Shown: positions 26,170 to 34,501, counted from the first letter of the stretch. The stretch: 64,000 nucleotides of DNA from Novosphingobium rosa NBRC 15208 (GCF_001598555.1 NZ_BCZE01000012.1:1-64000); one strand, 5' to 3'. Made by a program: numbers and translations. The notes: generated by a model not told the origin, from the letters alone.

Positions 26170-27258
26170 TTAGCCGAAGGTGAAGACATAGGCGTGGATG
26201 CCGGGCTTCTCGAAGCTGATCGAGACGGTGTGATCGGCAATGGCTCCGTTCTGGCGAACCAATTGATACAGGCGGTCTTGGCGTACTTCGCCCCAGCCAT
26301 TGGCGTCGATATCGGCGCCATGGTCGGCACCGGGAGCCTTGCCATCGATGGTGACGCGGAAGCGCACGGGACGGCCATCCGCCGCGCCACCCAGCACCAG
26401 ATGAGCATCGCGCGCATGGAAGCGGTAGCGCAGCAAGGCGGCGGGGCTGGCGGGCGTGATGTATTCCGAGCCGATGGTCCAGCTTCCGGTCAGATCCCAG
26501 GTGCCGCGCCGCTCCAGACCGGCGGCTGGTTCGTAAGGCTTGACCCGGTTGCGCGCCGGGCCGCCCGGAGAGCGGAAGCCCTCGGCCTTGTCATAGCCCA
26601 GATAGGCCTCGGGCGAGCCCAGTTGCGCCCAGTCCGCCTCGGCCTCGATGCCCTTGCCGGTGATGGGCGGTGTGGGCACGCCGGACACATCCTGCCCCGC
26701 CTCGGTCAGCAGCTTGCGGATCAGGGCCTCGCTCTGGGCATAGTTGCCCTCGCCGATGTGGTAGCCCTGCATATGGCCCCTGGCATCGATGACATAGAGG
26801 CTGGGCCAGCCCTCATTGGCGAATTGCTGCCAGGTGGCGTAGCTGTTGTCCTGCAGGTTCGGGTAGGTCACGCCCAGTTGCCGGAAGGCGAGGCGGGCCT
26901 TGGCCGCGTCATGCTCGAACTGGAATTCGGGGGCGTGGACGCCCACCACCACCAGGCCCTTGTCCTTGTAGCGTTCGTTCCACGCCTTCAGATAGGGCAG
27001 GGCGCGCAGCGAGTTGATGCAGGAGTAAGTCCAGAAATTGACCACCACCACCTTGCCGCGCAGGCTGCGCGCGCCGCCCGGCACAGCGGTGAGCCATGGC
27101 CCGGCATCGCTGAGCACATCGATGGGGCGGGCGGTGGCGCCGATGGGCACGGGGCTGGCGTAAGCGGGTGTCAAAGCTTCGACGCAGCAGGCCGCGGTGA
27201 TCAGGCCACCGGTGATGAGGGCGCTGGCGATAAAGCCTAGGGAGCGGGGCTGGGCCAT
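26170..27258 (-). CDS. Exported thioredoxin-like protein with DipZ-type C-terminal domain
   Basis: A 362-residue protein with an N-terminal membrane anchor or signal (FIASALITGGLITAACC). The thioredoxin-like domain comes next (RGKVVVVNFWTYSCINSLRALPYL), then a beta-rich C-terminal domain (GYDKAEGFRSPGG, LTGSWTIGSEYI, LVLGGA) like the C-terminal half of mycobacterial DipZ. The active site reads Cys-Ile-Asn-Ser instead of CxxC, so the resolving cysteine is missing. Several proteobacterial relatives have CINW at this position, so a single-cysteine site looks normal in the group. This points away from simple disulfide oxidoreduction towards a peroxidase- or carrier-like role. It diverges from the epoxide-hydrolase operon across a complex palindromic promoter. 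Confidence 0.8.
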   Translation of the reverse strand: MAQPRSLGFIASALITGGLITAACCVEALTPAYASPVPIGATARPIDVLSDAGPWLTAVPGGARSLRGKVVVVNFWTYSCINSLRALPYLKAWNERYKDKGLVVVGVHAPEFQFEHDAAKARLAFRQLGVTYPNLQDNSYATWQQFANEGWPSLYVIDARGHMQGYHIGEGNYAQSEALIRKLLTEAGQDVSGVPTPPITGKGIEAEADWAQLGSPEAYLGYDKAEGFRSPGGPARNRVKPYEPAAGLERRGTWDLTGSWTIGSEYITPASPAALLRYRFHARDAHLVLGGAADGRPVRFRVTIDGKAPGADHGADIDANGWGEVRQDRLYQLVRQNGAIADHTVSISFEKPGIHAYVFTFG

Positions 27259-27314
27259 GATGTGTCTCCGAAACAGGCAAGCGATTGATCCGCCTGCCTT
27301 GCCTGCATCCTGTG

Positions 27315-27417
27315 GGCCCTTTCGCCGCGATCCGCCCGTTAGGTGGCGCCCGGCGGTGTTAGCGTGCGAAAGGGCCGCCTTGCTCAGCTAACACCAACTC
27401 ACTCCACCTAACGGGCG
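27315..27417. promoter_or_regulatory. Nested dyad operator region between thioredoxin and epoxide-hydrolase genes
   Basis: Two perfect inverted repeats share one centre at about 27375. The outer pair is CGCCCGTTAGGTGG (27333-27346) with CCACCTAACGGGCG (27404-27417). The inner pair is GGTGTTAGC (27355-27363) with GCTAACACC (27387-27395). They create four GTTAG sites spaced 20 bp within each half. A third pair, GGCCCTTTCGC (27315-27325) with GCGAAAGGGCC (27366-27376), overlaps them. The region serves divergent promoters. Binding by the winged-helix ATPase regulator next door is inferred. Confidence 0.6.
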
Positions 27418-27468
27418 TCTTTCGGAGGCTTGTCTATGCTGGCCGTCATCCAATCGAGGAGACGAACA

Positions 27469-28740
27469 GTGGGGAATGAGTTGAACCTTTCACGCCGCCA
27501 ATTCGCCGTCGGCGCCAGTCTGGCCAGCGCTTTGAGCGCCCTGCCGGGCCTTGCCGACGCCGCGACCGGCAGCACGGCGATCCGCCCTTTCAAGGTGGCG
27601 ATCCCTCAGGCCGAGATCACCGCGATGAAGCGGCGCATCGCCGAAACCCGCTGGGCCGATCCGGAGCCTGCCGCCGATGACAGCCAAGGCGTGCGCCGCG
27701 AGATCCTGCAACCGCTGATGGCCTATTGGGCGGGCGCTTATGACTGGCGCAAGGTGGAGGCGCAATTGAACGCCCTGCCGATGTTCATGACGCAGATCGA
27801 CGGGCTGGACATCCATTTCATCCATGTCCGCTCGCGCCACGAAAAGGCCATGCCGCTGATCCTGACCCATGGCTGGCCAGGTTCTGTGCTGGAGTTCATG
27901 AAGGTGATCGGCCCGCTGACAGACCCTGTCGCTCATGGCGGCAAGGCCGAGGATGCCTTCCATGTCGTGATCCCCTCCATCCCCGGTTTCGGCTTTTCGG
28001 AGAAGCCCAAGGTTGTGGGCTGGGGATCGGACCATATCGGGCGGGCATGGTCCACGCTGATGTTGCGGCTGGGTTATGACCGGTTCGTCAGCCAGGGCGG
28101 CGATTGCGGCTCGGTGATTTCGCAGCGCATGGCTCTGCAGCATGTGCCGGGGCTGCTGGGCATTCACCTCAACATGCCCGCCGTGGTGCCTGCCGAGATC
28201 GCCCATATCCTTGCCGCTGGCGATGCGGCTCCGGCTGATCTTTCGCCCAGGGAACGCGGGGCTTTCGATCAGCTCGCCGCCTTCTATCGTGACAATTCCG
28301 CCTATGCCGCGATGATGAACACGCGGCCCCAGACCATCGGCTATGCGCTGGTGGACTCGCCCGTCGGCATGGCGGCGTGGATGTATGAGAAGATCGCGCA
28401 ATGGACCTATAGCAACGGCCAACCGGAAAAGGTGCTGGGCCGCGATGCGATCCTCGATGATATCTCGCTCTACTGGCTAACCAAAACCGGCGCCTCCGCC
28501 GCGCGGATCTATTGGGAAGACCATACCAACAATTTCAACGCGCGCGGCATCATCGACCTGCCCGTCGCGGTCAGCGTCTTCCCCGGCGAGATCTTCCGCG
28601 CCCCCAAGAGCTGGGCCGAGCGCTGCTACAAGAACCTCACCTACTTCAACGAAGCCACCGACGGCGGCCATTTCGCCGCCTGGGAGCAACCCGCGCTTTT
28701 CGCTCAGGAAGTGCGCAACGCTTTCCGCCCCCTGCGTTGA
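27469..28740 (+). CDS. Tat-exported epoxide hydrolase (alpha/beta hydrolase with EHN domain)
   Basis: A 423-residue alpha/beta hydrolase. The GTG start at 27469, with GAGGAGA upstream, places a twin-arginine signal at the N-terminus (LSRRQFAVGASLA, cleavage near ALA/ADA). An upstream ATG at 27436 with GGAGG also exists, so the start is not certain. The EHN N-terminal domain (FKVAIPQAEITAMKRRIAETRW) precedes the core with oxyanion HGWPGS, the nucleophile elbow SQGGDCGSVISQ (Asp nucleophile, about residue 217) and the acid/base residues near DGGHFAAWEQP. This is the microsomal/juvenile-hormone epoxide hydrolase type. It is first in a three-gene operon with an OsmC-type and a second hydrolase gene. 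Confidence 0.85.
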   Translation: MGNELNLSRRQFAVGASLASALSALPGLADAATGSTAIRPFKVAIPQAEITAMKRRIAETRWADPEPAADDSQGVRREILQPLMAYWAGAYDWRKVEAQLNALPMFMTQIDGLDIHFIHVRSRHEKAMPLILTHGWPGSVLEFMKVIGPLTDPVAHGGKAEDAFHVVIPSIPGFGFSEKPKVVGWGSDHIGRAWSTLMLRLGYDRFVSQGGDCGSVISQRMALQHVPGLLGIHLNMPAVVPAEIAHILAAGDAAPADLSPRERGAFDQLAAFYRDNSAYAAMMNTRPQTIGYALVDSPVGMAAWMYEKIAQWTYSNGQPEKVLGRDAILDDISLYWLTKTGASAARIYWEDHTNNFNARGIIDLPVAVSVFPGEIFRAPKSWAERCYKNLTYFNEATDGGHFAAWEQPALFAQEVRNAFRPLR

Positions 28741-28763
28741 ACCCCATTTTCAGGAGAAAAACC

Positions 28764-29177
28764 ATGTCCGATACCAAGACGCTTTACACCGCCAATGTGC
28801 ATGTCACCGGCGCCCGCGAGGGCCATGCCAGGAGCGACGATGGCCGCCTGGACATCAGGCTGTCCACCCCCGGCGGCCCCGGCGCGGGCACCAACCCGGA
28901 GCAGCTTTTCGCCGCGGGCTGGTCGGCCTGCTTCGAGGGCGCGATGGGGCTGGCCGCCAAGGCCAAGGGCGTGACCCTGCCCGAAACCCTCGCCATCGAT
29001 GCGAAGGTCGAGTTGCGCCATGGCGATGACGGCTTCTCGCTGGCCGCCCGCCTGACGGTTCATGTGCCCGGCCTTGCCGAGGAACTGGCCCGCCAGATCA
29101 TCGAGGCCGCCCACCGCACCTGCCCCTATTCCAGGGCGATCAAGGGCAACATCGACGCCATCGTCACGCTGGCCTGA
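28764..29177 (+). CDS. Ohr/OsmC family organic hydroperoxide reductase
   Basis: A 137-residue thiol peroxidase of the Ohr branch. Both reactive cysteines are in place: the peroxidatic Cys in GWSACFEGAMGLAAK (about residue 53) and the resolving Cys in AAHRTCPYSRAIKGN (about residue 117). The N-terminal region contains the GRLDIRLSTPGGPGAGTNPEQLFAAG motif of Ohr. It reduces organic hydroperoxides, taking electrons from lipoylated proteins in known members. It is preceded by AGGAGAAAA, 23 bp after the epoxide-hydrolase gene and 11 bp before the next hydrolase gene, so co-transcribed. The context implies protection from peroxidised or epoxidised lipids or similar compounds. Confidence 0.92.
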   Translation: MSDTKTLYTANVHVTGAREGHARSDDGRLDIRLSTPGGPGAGTNPEQLFAAGWSACFEGAMGLAAKAKGVTLPETLAIDAKVELRHGDDGFSLAARLTVHVPGLAEELARQIIEAAHRTCPYSRAIKGNIDAIVTLA

Positions 29178-29188
29178 AAGGATTTCCG

Positions 29189-29968
29189 ATGAAGAAGTTG
29201 ATGATGCGCGGCGGGCTGATGCTCGCCGCCGGGATGATGGCCTCGGTTGCGCAGGCTCAGGCCGTGAAGCCCACCGTGGTTCTGGTGCATGGCGCCTTCG
29301 CCGATAGCGCGAGCTGGAACGGCGTGATCGCCGTGCTGGAGCATGATGGCTACCGCGTGATCGCCGCCCCCGACAACCTGCGCGGCGTGCGCGCCGATGC
29401 CGATGTCGTGGCCGATGTGGTGAAAAGCGTTTCCGGCCCGGTGGTGCTGGTCGGCCATTCCTACGGCGGATCGGTCATCAGCGAGGCCGCCGAGGGCGCT
29501 GGCAATGTGAAAGCGTTGGTCTATGTCTCCGCCTTCGCCCCCGAGGCGGGCGAGACCGCCATCGGCCTCACCGGCAAGTTCCCGGGCAGCACGCTGGCGC
29601 CCACGCTGGCGCCTCCGGTGAAACTGAGCAGCGGCGGCAACGACCTTTATATCCAGCAGGACCTCTTCCCCGCCCAATTCGCCGCCGATGTGCCGCTGGC
29701 CTCCGCCCGCCTGATGGCAGCAGGCCAGCGCCCCATTGCCGAAGCTGCCTTGGGCGAGCCCGAAACCGCCCCGGCCTGGAAGCACACGCCTTCGTGGTTC
29801 ATCTACGGCGACGCCGATCGCAACATCCCGCCCGCCGCCATGGCTTTCATGGCCGAGCGCGCCCACTCCCGCCAGACAGTGGTGGTGAAGGGCGCATCGC
29901 ATGTGGTGATGGTCTCCCACGCCATGGAGGTCGCCGGGCTGATCGAGAAGGCGGCCAGGGCGGACTGA
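29189..29968 (+). CDS. Secreted alpha/beta hydrolase
   Basis: A 259-residue alpha/beta-fold hydrolase with a Sec signal peptide (LMLAAGMMASVAQAQA). Motifs are VLVHGAFADSASW (oxyanion-hole region), nucleophile elbow VGHSYGG (Ser, about residue 92), acid Asp in YGDADRNIPP and catalytic His in GASHVVMVSHA. Related proteins are esterases or lactonases of the PF12697 group with unknown natural substrates. It is last in the epoxide hydrolase-Ohr-hydrolase operon, 11 bp after ohr. It differs from its two cluster neighbours in having a Ser rather than an Asp nucleophile, so it should hydrolyse esters, not epoxides. Confidence 0.88.
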   Translation: MKKLMMRGGLMLAAGMMASVAQAQAVKPTVVLVHGAFADSASWNGVIAVLEHDGYRVIAAPDNLRGVRADADVVADVVKSVSGPVVLVGHSYGGSVISEAAEGAGNVKALVYVSAFAPEAGETAIGLTGKFPGSTLAPTLAPPVKLSSGGNDLYIQQDLFPAQFAADVPLASARLMAAGQRPIAEAALGEPETAPAWKHTPSWFIYGDADRNIPPAAMAFMAERAHSRQTVVVKGASHVVMVSHAMEVAGLIEKAARAD

Positions 29969-30087
29969 CCAAGACAGCATGTGCGGTGCCGGCGATCCCC
30001 CGGCGCCCACGCTCATGCCCGGTAGCGCATATGCGTTGCCGGGCTTGAGTTTGTTTGGAGGTTGGGAAGGGAGAGGACGTAGAAAAT

Positions 30088-30328
30088 GCGAGAGGCTTTG
30101 TTGGTCGCATTCCTCAAGAGGAATGCTCGGGGCCTTCGCGCTCCCATAACGTCTTCCGACAAGGGGGGCAGTGGTGCCCGATTGTGGTGCGCAACCTCTC
30201 CACCTGCTGAAGGCAAGGCGCCCCATGCAAAGAAGCGACTAGGCCGCCGGTCTTAAAACTGAGCGCAAGGCCGAACCCGATGCGCAACGCCGACAAAACC
30301 CGGGAGCGCGAGGGTGTAACACCCTCGC
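30088..30328. repeat. Dispersed structured repeat, copy B
   Basis: The left end has arms GCGAGAGGC and GCCTTCGC around a perfect 9-bp hairpin, GCATTCCTC (30107-30115), AA, GAGGAATGC (30118-30126). Then come GCGCTCCC, ATAACGTCTTCCGAC and GGGCAGTGG. The interior contains CCTCTCCACC, AAGGCCGAACCC and ACGCCGACAA. The right end is GGGAGCGCGAGGG, with palindrome arms GCGAGGGTGT (30308-30317) and ACACCCTCGC (30319-30328) and then a T-rich tract. It fills most of the 440-bp convergent gap 29969-30408 between hydrolase and cytochrome P460 genes. Homologous to 2829-3060 and, inverted, 44386-44643. Confidence 0.75.
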
Positions 30329-30351
30329 ATTGTCTCTTTTCTTCCAAAACA

Positions 30352-30384
30352 GAAAAACCCGGCAACGCCAAAGCGCTGCCGGGT
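30352..30384 (-). terminator. Terminator of the P460 operon
   Basis: ACCCGGCA (30357-30364) and TGCCGGGT (30377-30384) form the stem. Read on the minus strand it ends in TTTTT, 25 bp past the cytochrome P460 stop codon. Confidence 0.8.
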
Positions 30385-30408
30385 CCAAACACCTAACGCC
30401 CAAACAGA

Positions 30409-30927
30409 TCACGGCGCCCAGGCGGTGAAAACCAGATCCTCGCTCTTTTCCAGCTTGTTGTGGCAGGTAAAGCAGGACTGCATCAGCTTCACGTCCTGAT
30501 TGGCCACACCTTTCTCGAACTGGCCATAACCCCAGCCTCCGCTGGCGGCGAAGCGCCTGGAGTCCTTCACGCTGACCTGAACATTGGTCGGCTGGCCCGC
30601 GACGAAGGACTGGGGCGCGGGGAACACCGCATCATTGCGCGGCGAGGACTGATAGCGCCACGCCAGACGCACGATCACCGCCCCATCGGGGAAGGGCCGC
30701 TTGCCGCTGCGATAGGCCTTCACGGCGATATCATTGCCCAGAATGGCGCGGATATCGTTGTTCTTGCCATTCTCCTGAGCCACGCTGATCAGCGTCCAGT
30801 GGCGGTAATCCCTGGGCAGGGTCACGCCGTAAACGGGGGAGGCCTCCACCCGCTCGCGCCCTGTGGCGGAGACGGTGGAGGCCCCGAGGATCAGCACGGA
30901 TAGCGCCAGAAGGCCCTTGCGCATCAT
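30409..30927 (-). CDS. Cytochrome P460 family protein
   Basis: A 172-residue exported haem protein. The signal peptide LLALSVLILGASTVSA is followed by the P460 domain (VYGVTLPRDYRHWTLISVAQ, DIRAILGNDIAVKAYRSG, PDGAVIVRLAWR) and one CxxCH haem site, CFTCHNK, near the C-terminus. Classical P460 enzymes oxidise hydroxylamine or detoxify NO. Most relatives in heterotrophs have no assigned substrate and the haem-crosslinking lysine must be checked by alignment. Its ATG overlaps the stop of the upstream hydrolase gene (4 bp, translational coupling). It belongs with a Tat-exported hydrolase in an oxidative-stress-like cluster. Confidence 0.85.
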   Translation of the reverse strand: MMRKGLLALSVLILGASTVSATGRERVEASPVYGVTLPRDYRHWTLISVAQENGKNNDIRAILGNDIAVKAYRSGKRPFPDGAVIVRLAWRYQSSPRNDAVFPAPQSFVAGQPTNVQVSVKDSRRFAASGGWGYGQFEKGVANQDVKLMQSCFTCHNKLEKSEDLVFTAWAP

Positions 30928-31949
30928 GCGGCCCTCCCGCTGATGTCCAACACGGCTTGAGCGAAGGCTTGCGGCGCTTCTTGCGGCAAATTGTGGCCGA
31001 TGCCGCCGGTGATGGTGCGGTGTTCGTAGGCGGCGGCGAATTTGGCGCGATAGGCCTCGGGCGCGGGGTGCGGAGCGCCGTTGCGGTCGCCTTCCATGGT
31101 GATGGCGGGGATCGTCACCGGCGGGGCGGCGGCGAGTTTGGCCTCCATGGCGTCATACTGGCTCTCGCCTTGCGCCAGGCCCAGGCGCCAGCGGTAGTTG
31201 TGGATCACGATGGCAACATGGTCCGGGTTGGTGAAGGATGCCGCCGAACGATCATAGGTGGCATCGTCGAAGGCCCATGCGGGCGAGGCCTGATGCCAGA
31301 TCTGCCTGTTGAAGGCCTTGGTGTTGGCGGCGTAGCCCAGTTGGCCGCGCTCGGTGGCGAAGTAGAACTGATACCACCATTGCAGCTCGGCGGCGGGGGG
31401 CAGCGGTTTGGCGTTGGCGGCCTGACTGCCGATCAGATAGCCGCTGACCGAAACCAGCGCGCGGCAGCGTTCGGGCCAGAGGACGGCCATGATGTCGGCG
31501 GTGCGCGCGCCCCAGTCGAAGCCCGCGACCACGGCTTTGGCGATGCCCAAAGCGTCCATCAGCGCGATGCCGTCGGCGGCCAGAGCGGCCTGCTGGGCAT
31601 TGCGCATCGTGGCTCCCGAGCGGAACAGCGTGGAGCCATGGCCGCGCAGATGGGGCACGATCACGCGGTGGCCCTTGGCGGCCAGCAGGGGGGCGACCTC
31701 GGCAAAGGCGTGGATGTCATAGGGCCAGCCATGGAACAGCAGAACCGGCGCGCCCGAGGCGGGGCCATACTCCAGATAGCCGATGTTCAGCACGCCGGCG
31801 TCGATCTGCTTGATGGCGGGGACGGCAGCGGCGGCGCGGGCGGGGATGGCTCCAGCTGCCAGTGTGGTGGTTGCGGCGGCGGCGATCCCGGCAAAGCGCA
31901 GAAAATCGCGGCGGGGCAGGTCGGCGATCCCAAGAGGCTTGTTCGACAT
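30924..31949 (-). CDS. Tat-exported alpha/beta hydrolase (epoxide hydrolase/dehalogenase-like)
   Basis: A 341-residue hydrolase with a clear twin-arginine signal (LPRRDFLRFAGIAAAATTTLA). Motifs are LLFHGWPYDIHAF (HGWP oxyanion motif) and the nucleophile elbow AGFDWGARTAD, with an Asp at about residue 140 as in soluble epoxide hydrolases and haloalkane dehalogenases. The lid contains LQWWYQFYFATERG, and the catalytic His lies in GGIGHNLPQEAPQA. A preference for epoxides is likely but not certain. It is the first gene of a two-gene operon with cytochrome P460. GGTGTTAG, matching the dyad at 27333-27417, lies 62 bp upstream of its start at 32011-32018. Confidence 0.86.
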   Translation of the reverse strand: MSNKPLGIADLPRRDFLRFAGIAAAATTTLAAGAIPARAAAAVPAIKQIDAGVLNIGYLEYGPASGAPVLLFHGWPYDIHAFAEVAPLLAAKGHRVIVPHLRGHGSTLFRSGATMRNAQQAALAADGIALMDALGIAKAVVAGFDWGARTADIMAVLWPERCRALVSVSGYLIGSQAANAKPLPPAAELQWWYQFYFATERGQLGYAANTKAFNRQIWHQASPAWAFDDATYDRSAASFTNPDHVAIVIHNYRWRLGLAQGESQYDAMEAKLAAAPPVTIPAITMEGDRNGAPHPAPEAYRAKFAAAYEHRTITGGIGHNLPQEAPQAFAQAVLDISGRAA

Positions 31950-32030
31950 GGTGGTCTCCCTTCGGTGGGTGTTGGGTATGCCCCCTTGATAGCGCGTTCT
32001 TCGGGCGGCGGGTGTTAGGCCCTGTGATGC

Positions 32031-32067
32031 GGTGTGAGGCGCTGCGCTGAAAGCAGCGCCTCACACC
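32031..32067 (-). terminator. Hairpin after the aldehyde dehydrogenase gene
   Basis: A perfect 15-bp stem GGTGTGAGGCGCTGC (32031-32045) with GCAGCGCCTCACACC (32053-32067) and a 7-base loop. The outer CCCTGT and ACAGGG extend it. It sits 15 bp past the ALDH stop. There is no U-tract on the minus strand, so termination strength is uncertain. Confidence 0.65.
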
Positions 32068-32081
32068 ATGCGTTACAGGGT

Positions 32082-33497
32082 TCAACCCATCACGGCCTTG
32101 GGTTCGAGGAAGGCCTCCAGCCCGAAGGTGCCACCCTCGCGCCCGATGCCCGATTGCTTGAAGCCGCCAAAGGGCGCGCTCATTTCCATGGGCGCGGCGT
32201 TGATGATCACGCGGCCGGCGACAAGCTGGTCGGCCACGGCGCGGGCGCGGGTTTCATCTCGTCCGGCGACATAGGCGTGCAGGCCGTAGTCGGTGTCATT
32301 GGCGAGAGCGATCGCCTGTTCCTCGCTGTCATAAGGGATGATCGCGAGGACGGGGCCGAAGATTTCCTCGCGCGCGATGGTCATATCGTTGCGCACATCG
32401 GTGAAGATCGTGGGCTTGACGAACCAGCCATCCGCCGCGCCTTCGGGCCGCCCCTCGCCGCCGGAGAGCAGGCGGGCGCCTTCCTCCAGTCCCTTGGCGA
32501 TATAGGACTGCACGCGCTCCCACTGGCGGGCGCTGACCATGGGGCCGATCACCGTGGTCGGATCGCGCGGATCGCCCGAGGGGAAGCTGGTGATGGCGTC
32601 GCGGATGCCCGCCTCGAACGCGGCCAGACGGCTGGTGGGCACCAGAATGCGCGATCCCGCGATGCAGGCCTGACCGCTGTTGAGGAACCCGGCATTCAGC
32701 GCAAAGGGAATGGCCTGAGCAAAATCGGCATCCTCCAGCACCACCATCGGCGATTTGCCGCCCAGCTCCAGCGTCACCCGCTTGAAGCTCTCGGCCCCGG
32801 CACGCAGGATCGCGCGGCCCGTGGCGGTGGAGCCAGTGAAGGAGAGCTTCGCCACATCGCGATGTGCGGCGATCTCCGCGCCGACGACATCACCGCGCCC
32901 GGTCACGATGTTGAACACGCCAGCCGGGACGCCTGCCTCATGCAAGGCCTCGGTGACGATCTGCGTCTGGATGGCGCTCATCTCGCTGGGCTTGATCACG
33001 CAGGTCGAGCCCGAGGCGATCACCATCGCCAGCTTGCCCGCGATAAAACCGGCATTGGCGTTCCACGGCGTGATGATTCCCACCACGCCCAGCGGCTCCA
33101 TGGTGACGCGGGCCGTGCCGATCTCGCGTTTGAAATCATAGGTTTCCAGCATTTGCGCGGCCATCCGGAACGCGCCCAAGGCGTAATCCGCCATCCACGC
33201 CGAGCGGGACATGGGGGCGCCATATTCCTCGATCACCGCCTCGATCAGATCGGCGCGGCGGACCTCCAGCGCATCGGCCAGACGGTGAAGCAGGGCGATG
33301 CGCTCCGCCTTGGTGCTGCGCGAGAAGCTGGCGAATGCGCGTTTGGCCGCCGCGATGGCATTGCGGGCGTCCACCTCATCGGCAAGGCGCACCTGACCGA
33401 TCACCTGAGCGGTGGCGGGGTTGTGGAGGTCGAACAGTTCCGCGCCATGCGGGGTGACGAAGGCGCCATCGATATAGATTTGGTCGATCAGGGTCAT
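32082..33497 (-). CDS. NAD(P)-dependent aldehyde dehydrogenase
   Basis: A 471-residue soluble ALDH that oxidises an aldehyde to the acid. Catalytic Glu is in VTLELGGKSPMVV (about residue 245), catalytic Cys in NSGQACIAGSRI (about residue 279), the cofactor loop is in SFTGSTATGRAIL, and the conserved EEIFGPVLAIIPY and SAPFGGFKQSGIGREGG are present. The start ATG 33497 has GGAG upstream. A longer frame adds 24 unlikely residues. It diverges from a LysR gene 96 bp away, the usual layout for an aldehyde-inducible gene. The substrate is unknown; adjacent epoxide hydrolases could yield diol-derived aldehydes. Confidence 0.9.
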   Translation of the reverse strand: MTLIDQIYIDGAFVTPHGAELFDLHNPATAQVIGQVRLADEVDARNAIAAAKRAFASFSRSTKAERIALLHRLADALEVRRADLIEAVIEEYGAPMSRSAWMADYALGAFRMAAQMLETYDFKREIGTARVTMEPLGVVGIITPWNANAGFIAGKLAMVIASGSTCVIKPSEMSAIQTQIVTEALHEAGVPAGVFNIVTGRGDVVGAEIAAHRDVAKLSFTGSTATGRAILRAGAESFKRVTLELGGKSPMVVLEDADFAQAIPFALNAGFLNSGQACIAGSRILVPTSRLAAFEAGIRDAITSFPSGDPRDPTTVIGPMVSARQWERVQSYIAKGLEEGARLLSGGEGRPEGAADGWFVKPTIFTDVRNDMTIAREEIFGPVLAIIPYDSEEQAIALANDTDYGLHAYVAGRDETRARAVADQLVAGRVIINAAPMEMSAPFGGFKQSGIGREGGTFGLEAFLEPKAVMG

Positions 33498-33592
33498 GAG
33501 AGGTCTCCTGTTGAGGTGACCTTGATTTAGGCCTCTGGCATTGCATCGATAAGCCGGATAGATTTGCACAAGATGATGCAGGATTTGGGATA

Positions 33593-34501
33593 ATGGCCAC
33601 CAAGACCGGTTTGACCGAATATGAGGCCGTCAGCGCCGTCGCCAGGCTGGGCAGCTTTCGCGCGGCGGCGACGGAACTGGGTATGTCCACCTCGGCGCTC
33701 AGCCATGCGGTGGCGGCGCTGGAGGCGCGGCTTGGCGTGCGGCTGTTCAACCGCACCACGCGCAGCGTCTCGCCCACCGATGCCGGAGAGCAGTTTATCG
33801 CCCGCATCACCCCCGCTCTGGCGGCGATCGGCGGTGCGATCGAAGGCATCAACAGCCATCGCGACACGCCTGCCGGAACGCTGAAAATCAACACCTCGGC
33901 TGGCGCGGCGCGGATGATCCTGACGCCGATCATTCTGGAATACCTCCGCCGCTATCCCGATATGCAGGTCACGCTCGTGACCGAAGGGCGGCTGGTCGAT
34001 ATCGTCGGGCAGGGGTTCGATGCGGGGGTCCGCATTGCCGAGGCGGTGCCTCAGGATATGATCGCCGTGCCCATCGGGGGCGATATCCGCATGCTGGTGG
34101 TGGCCACGCCCGATTATCTGGCAACCAGAGGTACCCCTCAGGTGCCCGAAGACCTGCTGCGGCACGAATGCATCCGCGCCCGCATGGCCAGCGGCGGCAT
34201 CTGGCGCTGGGAGTTTGAAAAGCGCGGCGAGAAGGTGGAGGTCGATGTCAAAGGCGCGCTGACGCTCGATGAGATGACGCTGATGCAGGAGGCGGTGCTG
34301 GCGGGGGTGGGCCTCGCCTATCTCAGCGAATGGTCGGTGCGCGAGCCTATCGCCGCCGGGCGGCTGGTGCCGGTGCTGGAGGACTGGTGCCCGCCCTATC
34401 CCGGCCTGTGTCTCTATTATCCGGGGCGGCGGCATGTGCCCGCCGGGCTGCGGGCGCTGATCGATCTGATCCGGGGCTGGAACCACGCCCAGCGGGGGTG
34501 A
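33593..34501 (+). CDS. LysR family transcriptional regulator
   Basis: A 302-residue LTTR. The N-terminal helix-turn-helix (YEAVSAVARLGSFRAAATELGMSTSALSHAVAALEARLGVRLFNRTTRSVSPTDAGE) is typical of the PBP2_CrgA-like branch. The C-terminal domain binds an effector (GTLKINTSAGAARMILTPIILEYLRRYPDMQVTLV, AYLSEWSVREP). It is divergently transcribed from the aldehyde dehydrogenase gene, so control of that gene and of itself is the natural inference. The 95-bp gap contains TTGCATCGATAAGC but no certain LysR T-N11-A box could be assigned. Confidence 0.9.
   Translation: MATKTGLTEYEAVSAVARLGSFRAAATELGMSTSALSHAVAALEARLGVRLFNRTTRSVSPTDAGEQFIARITPALAAIGGAIEGINSHRDTPAGTLKINTSAGAARMILTPIILEYLRRYPDMQVTLVTEGRLVDIVGQGFDAGVRIAEAVPQDMIAVPIGGDIRMLVVATPDYLATRGTPQVPEDLLRHECIRARMASGGIWRWEFEKRGEKVEVDVKGALTLDEMTLMQEAVLAGVGLAYLSEWSVREPIAAGRLVPVLEDWCPPYPGLCLYYPGRRHVPAGLRALIDLIRGWNHAQRG

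Noticed and set aside
30389..30402. ACACCTAACGCCC, similar to the outer arm of the 27333-27417 dyad
   Set aside because: It is located just beyond the 3' end of the P460 gene, not at a promoter, and has no partner arm; treated as chance.
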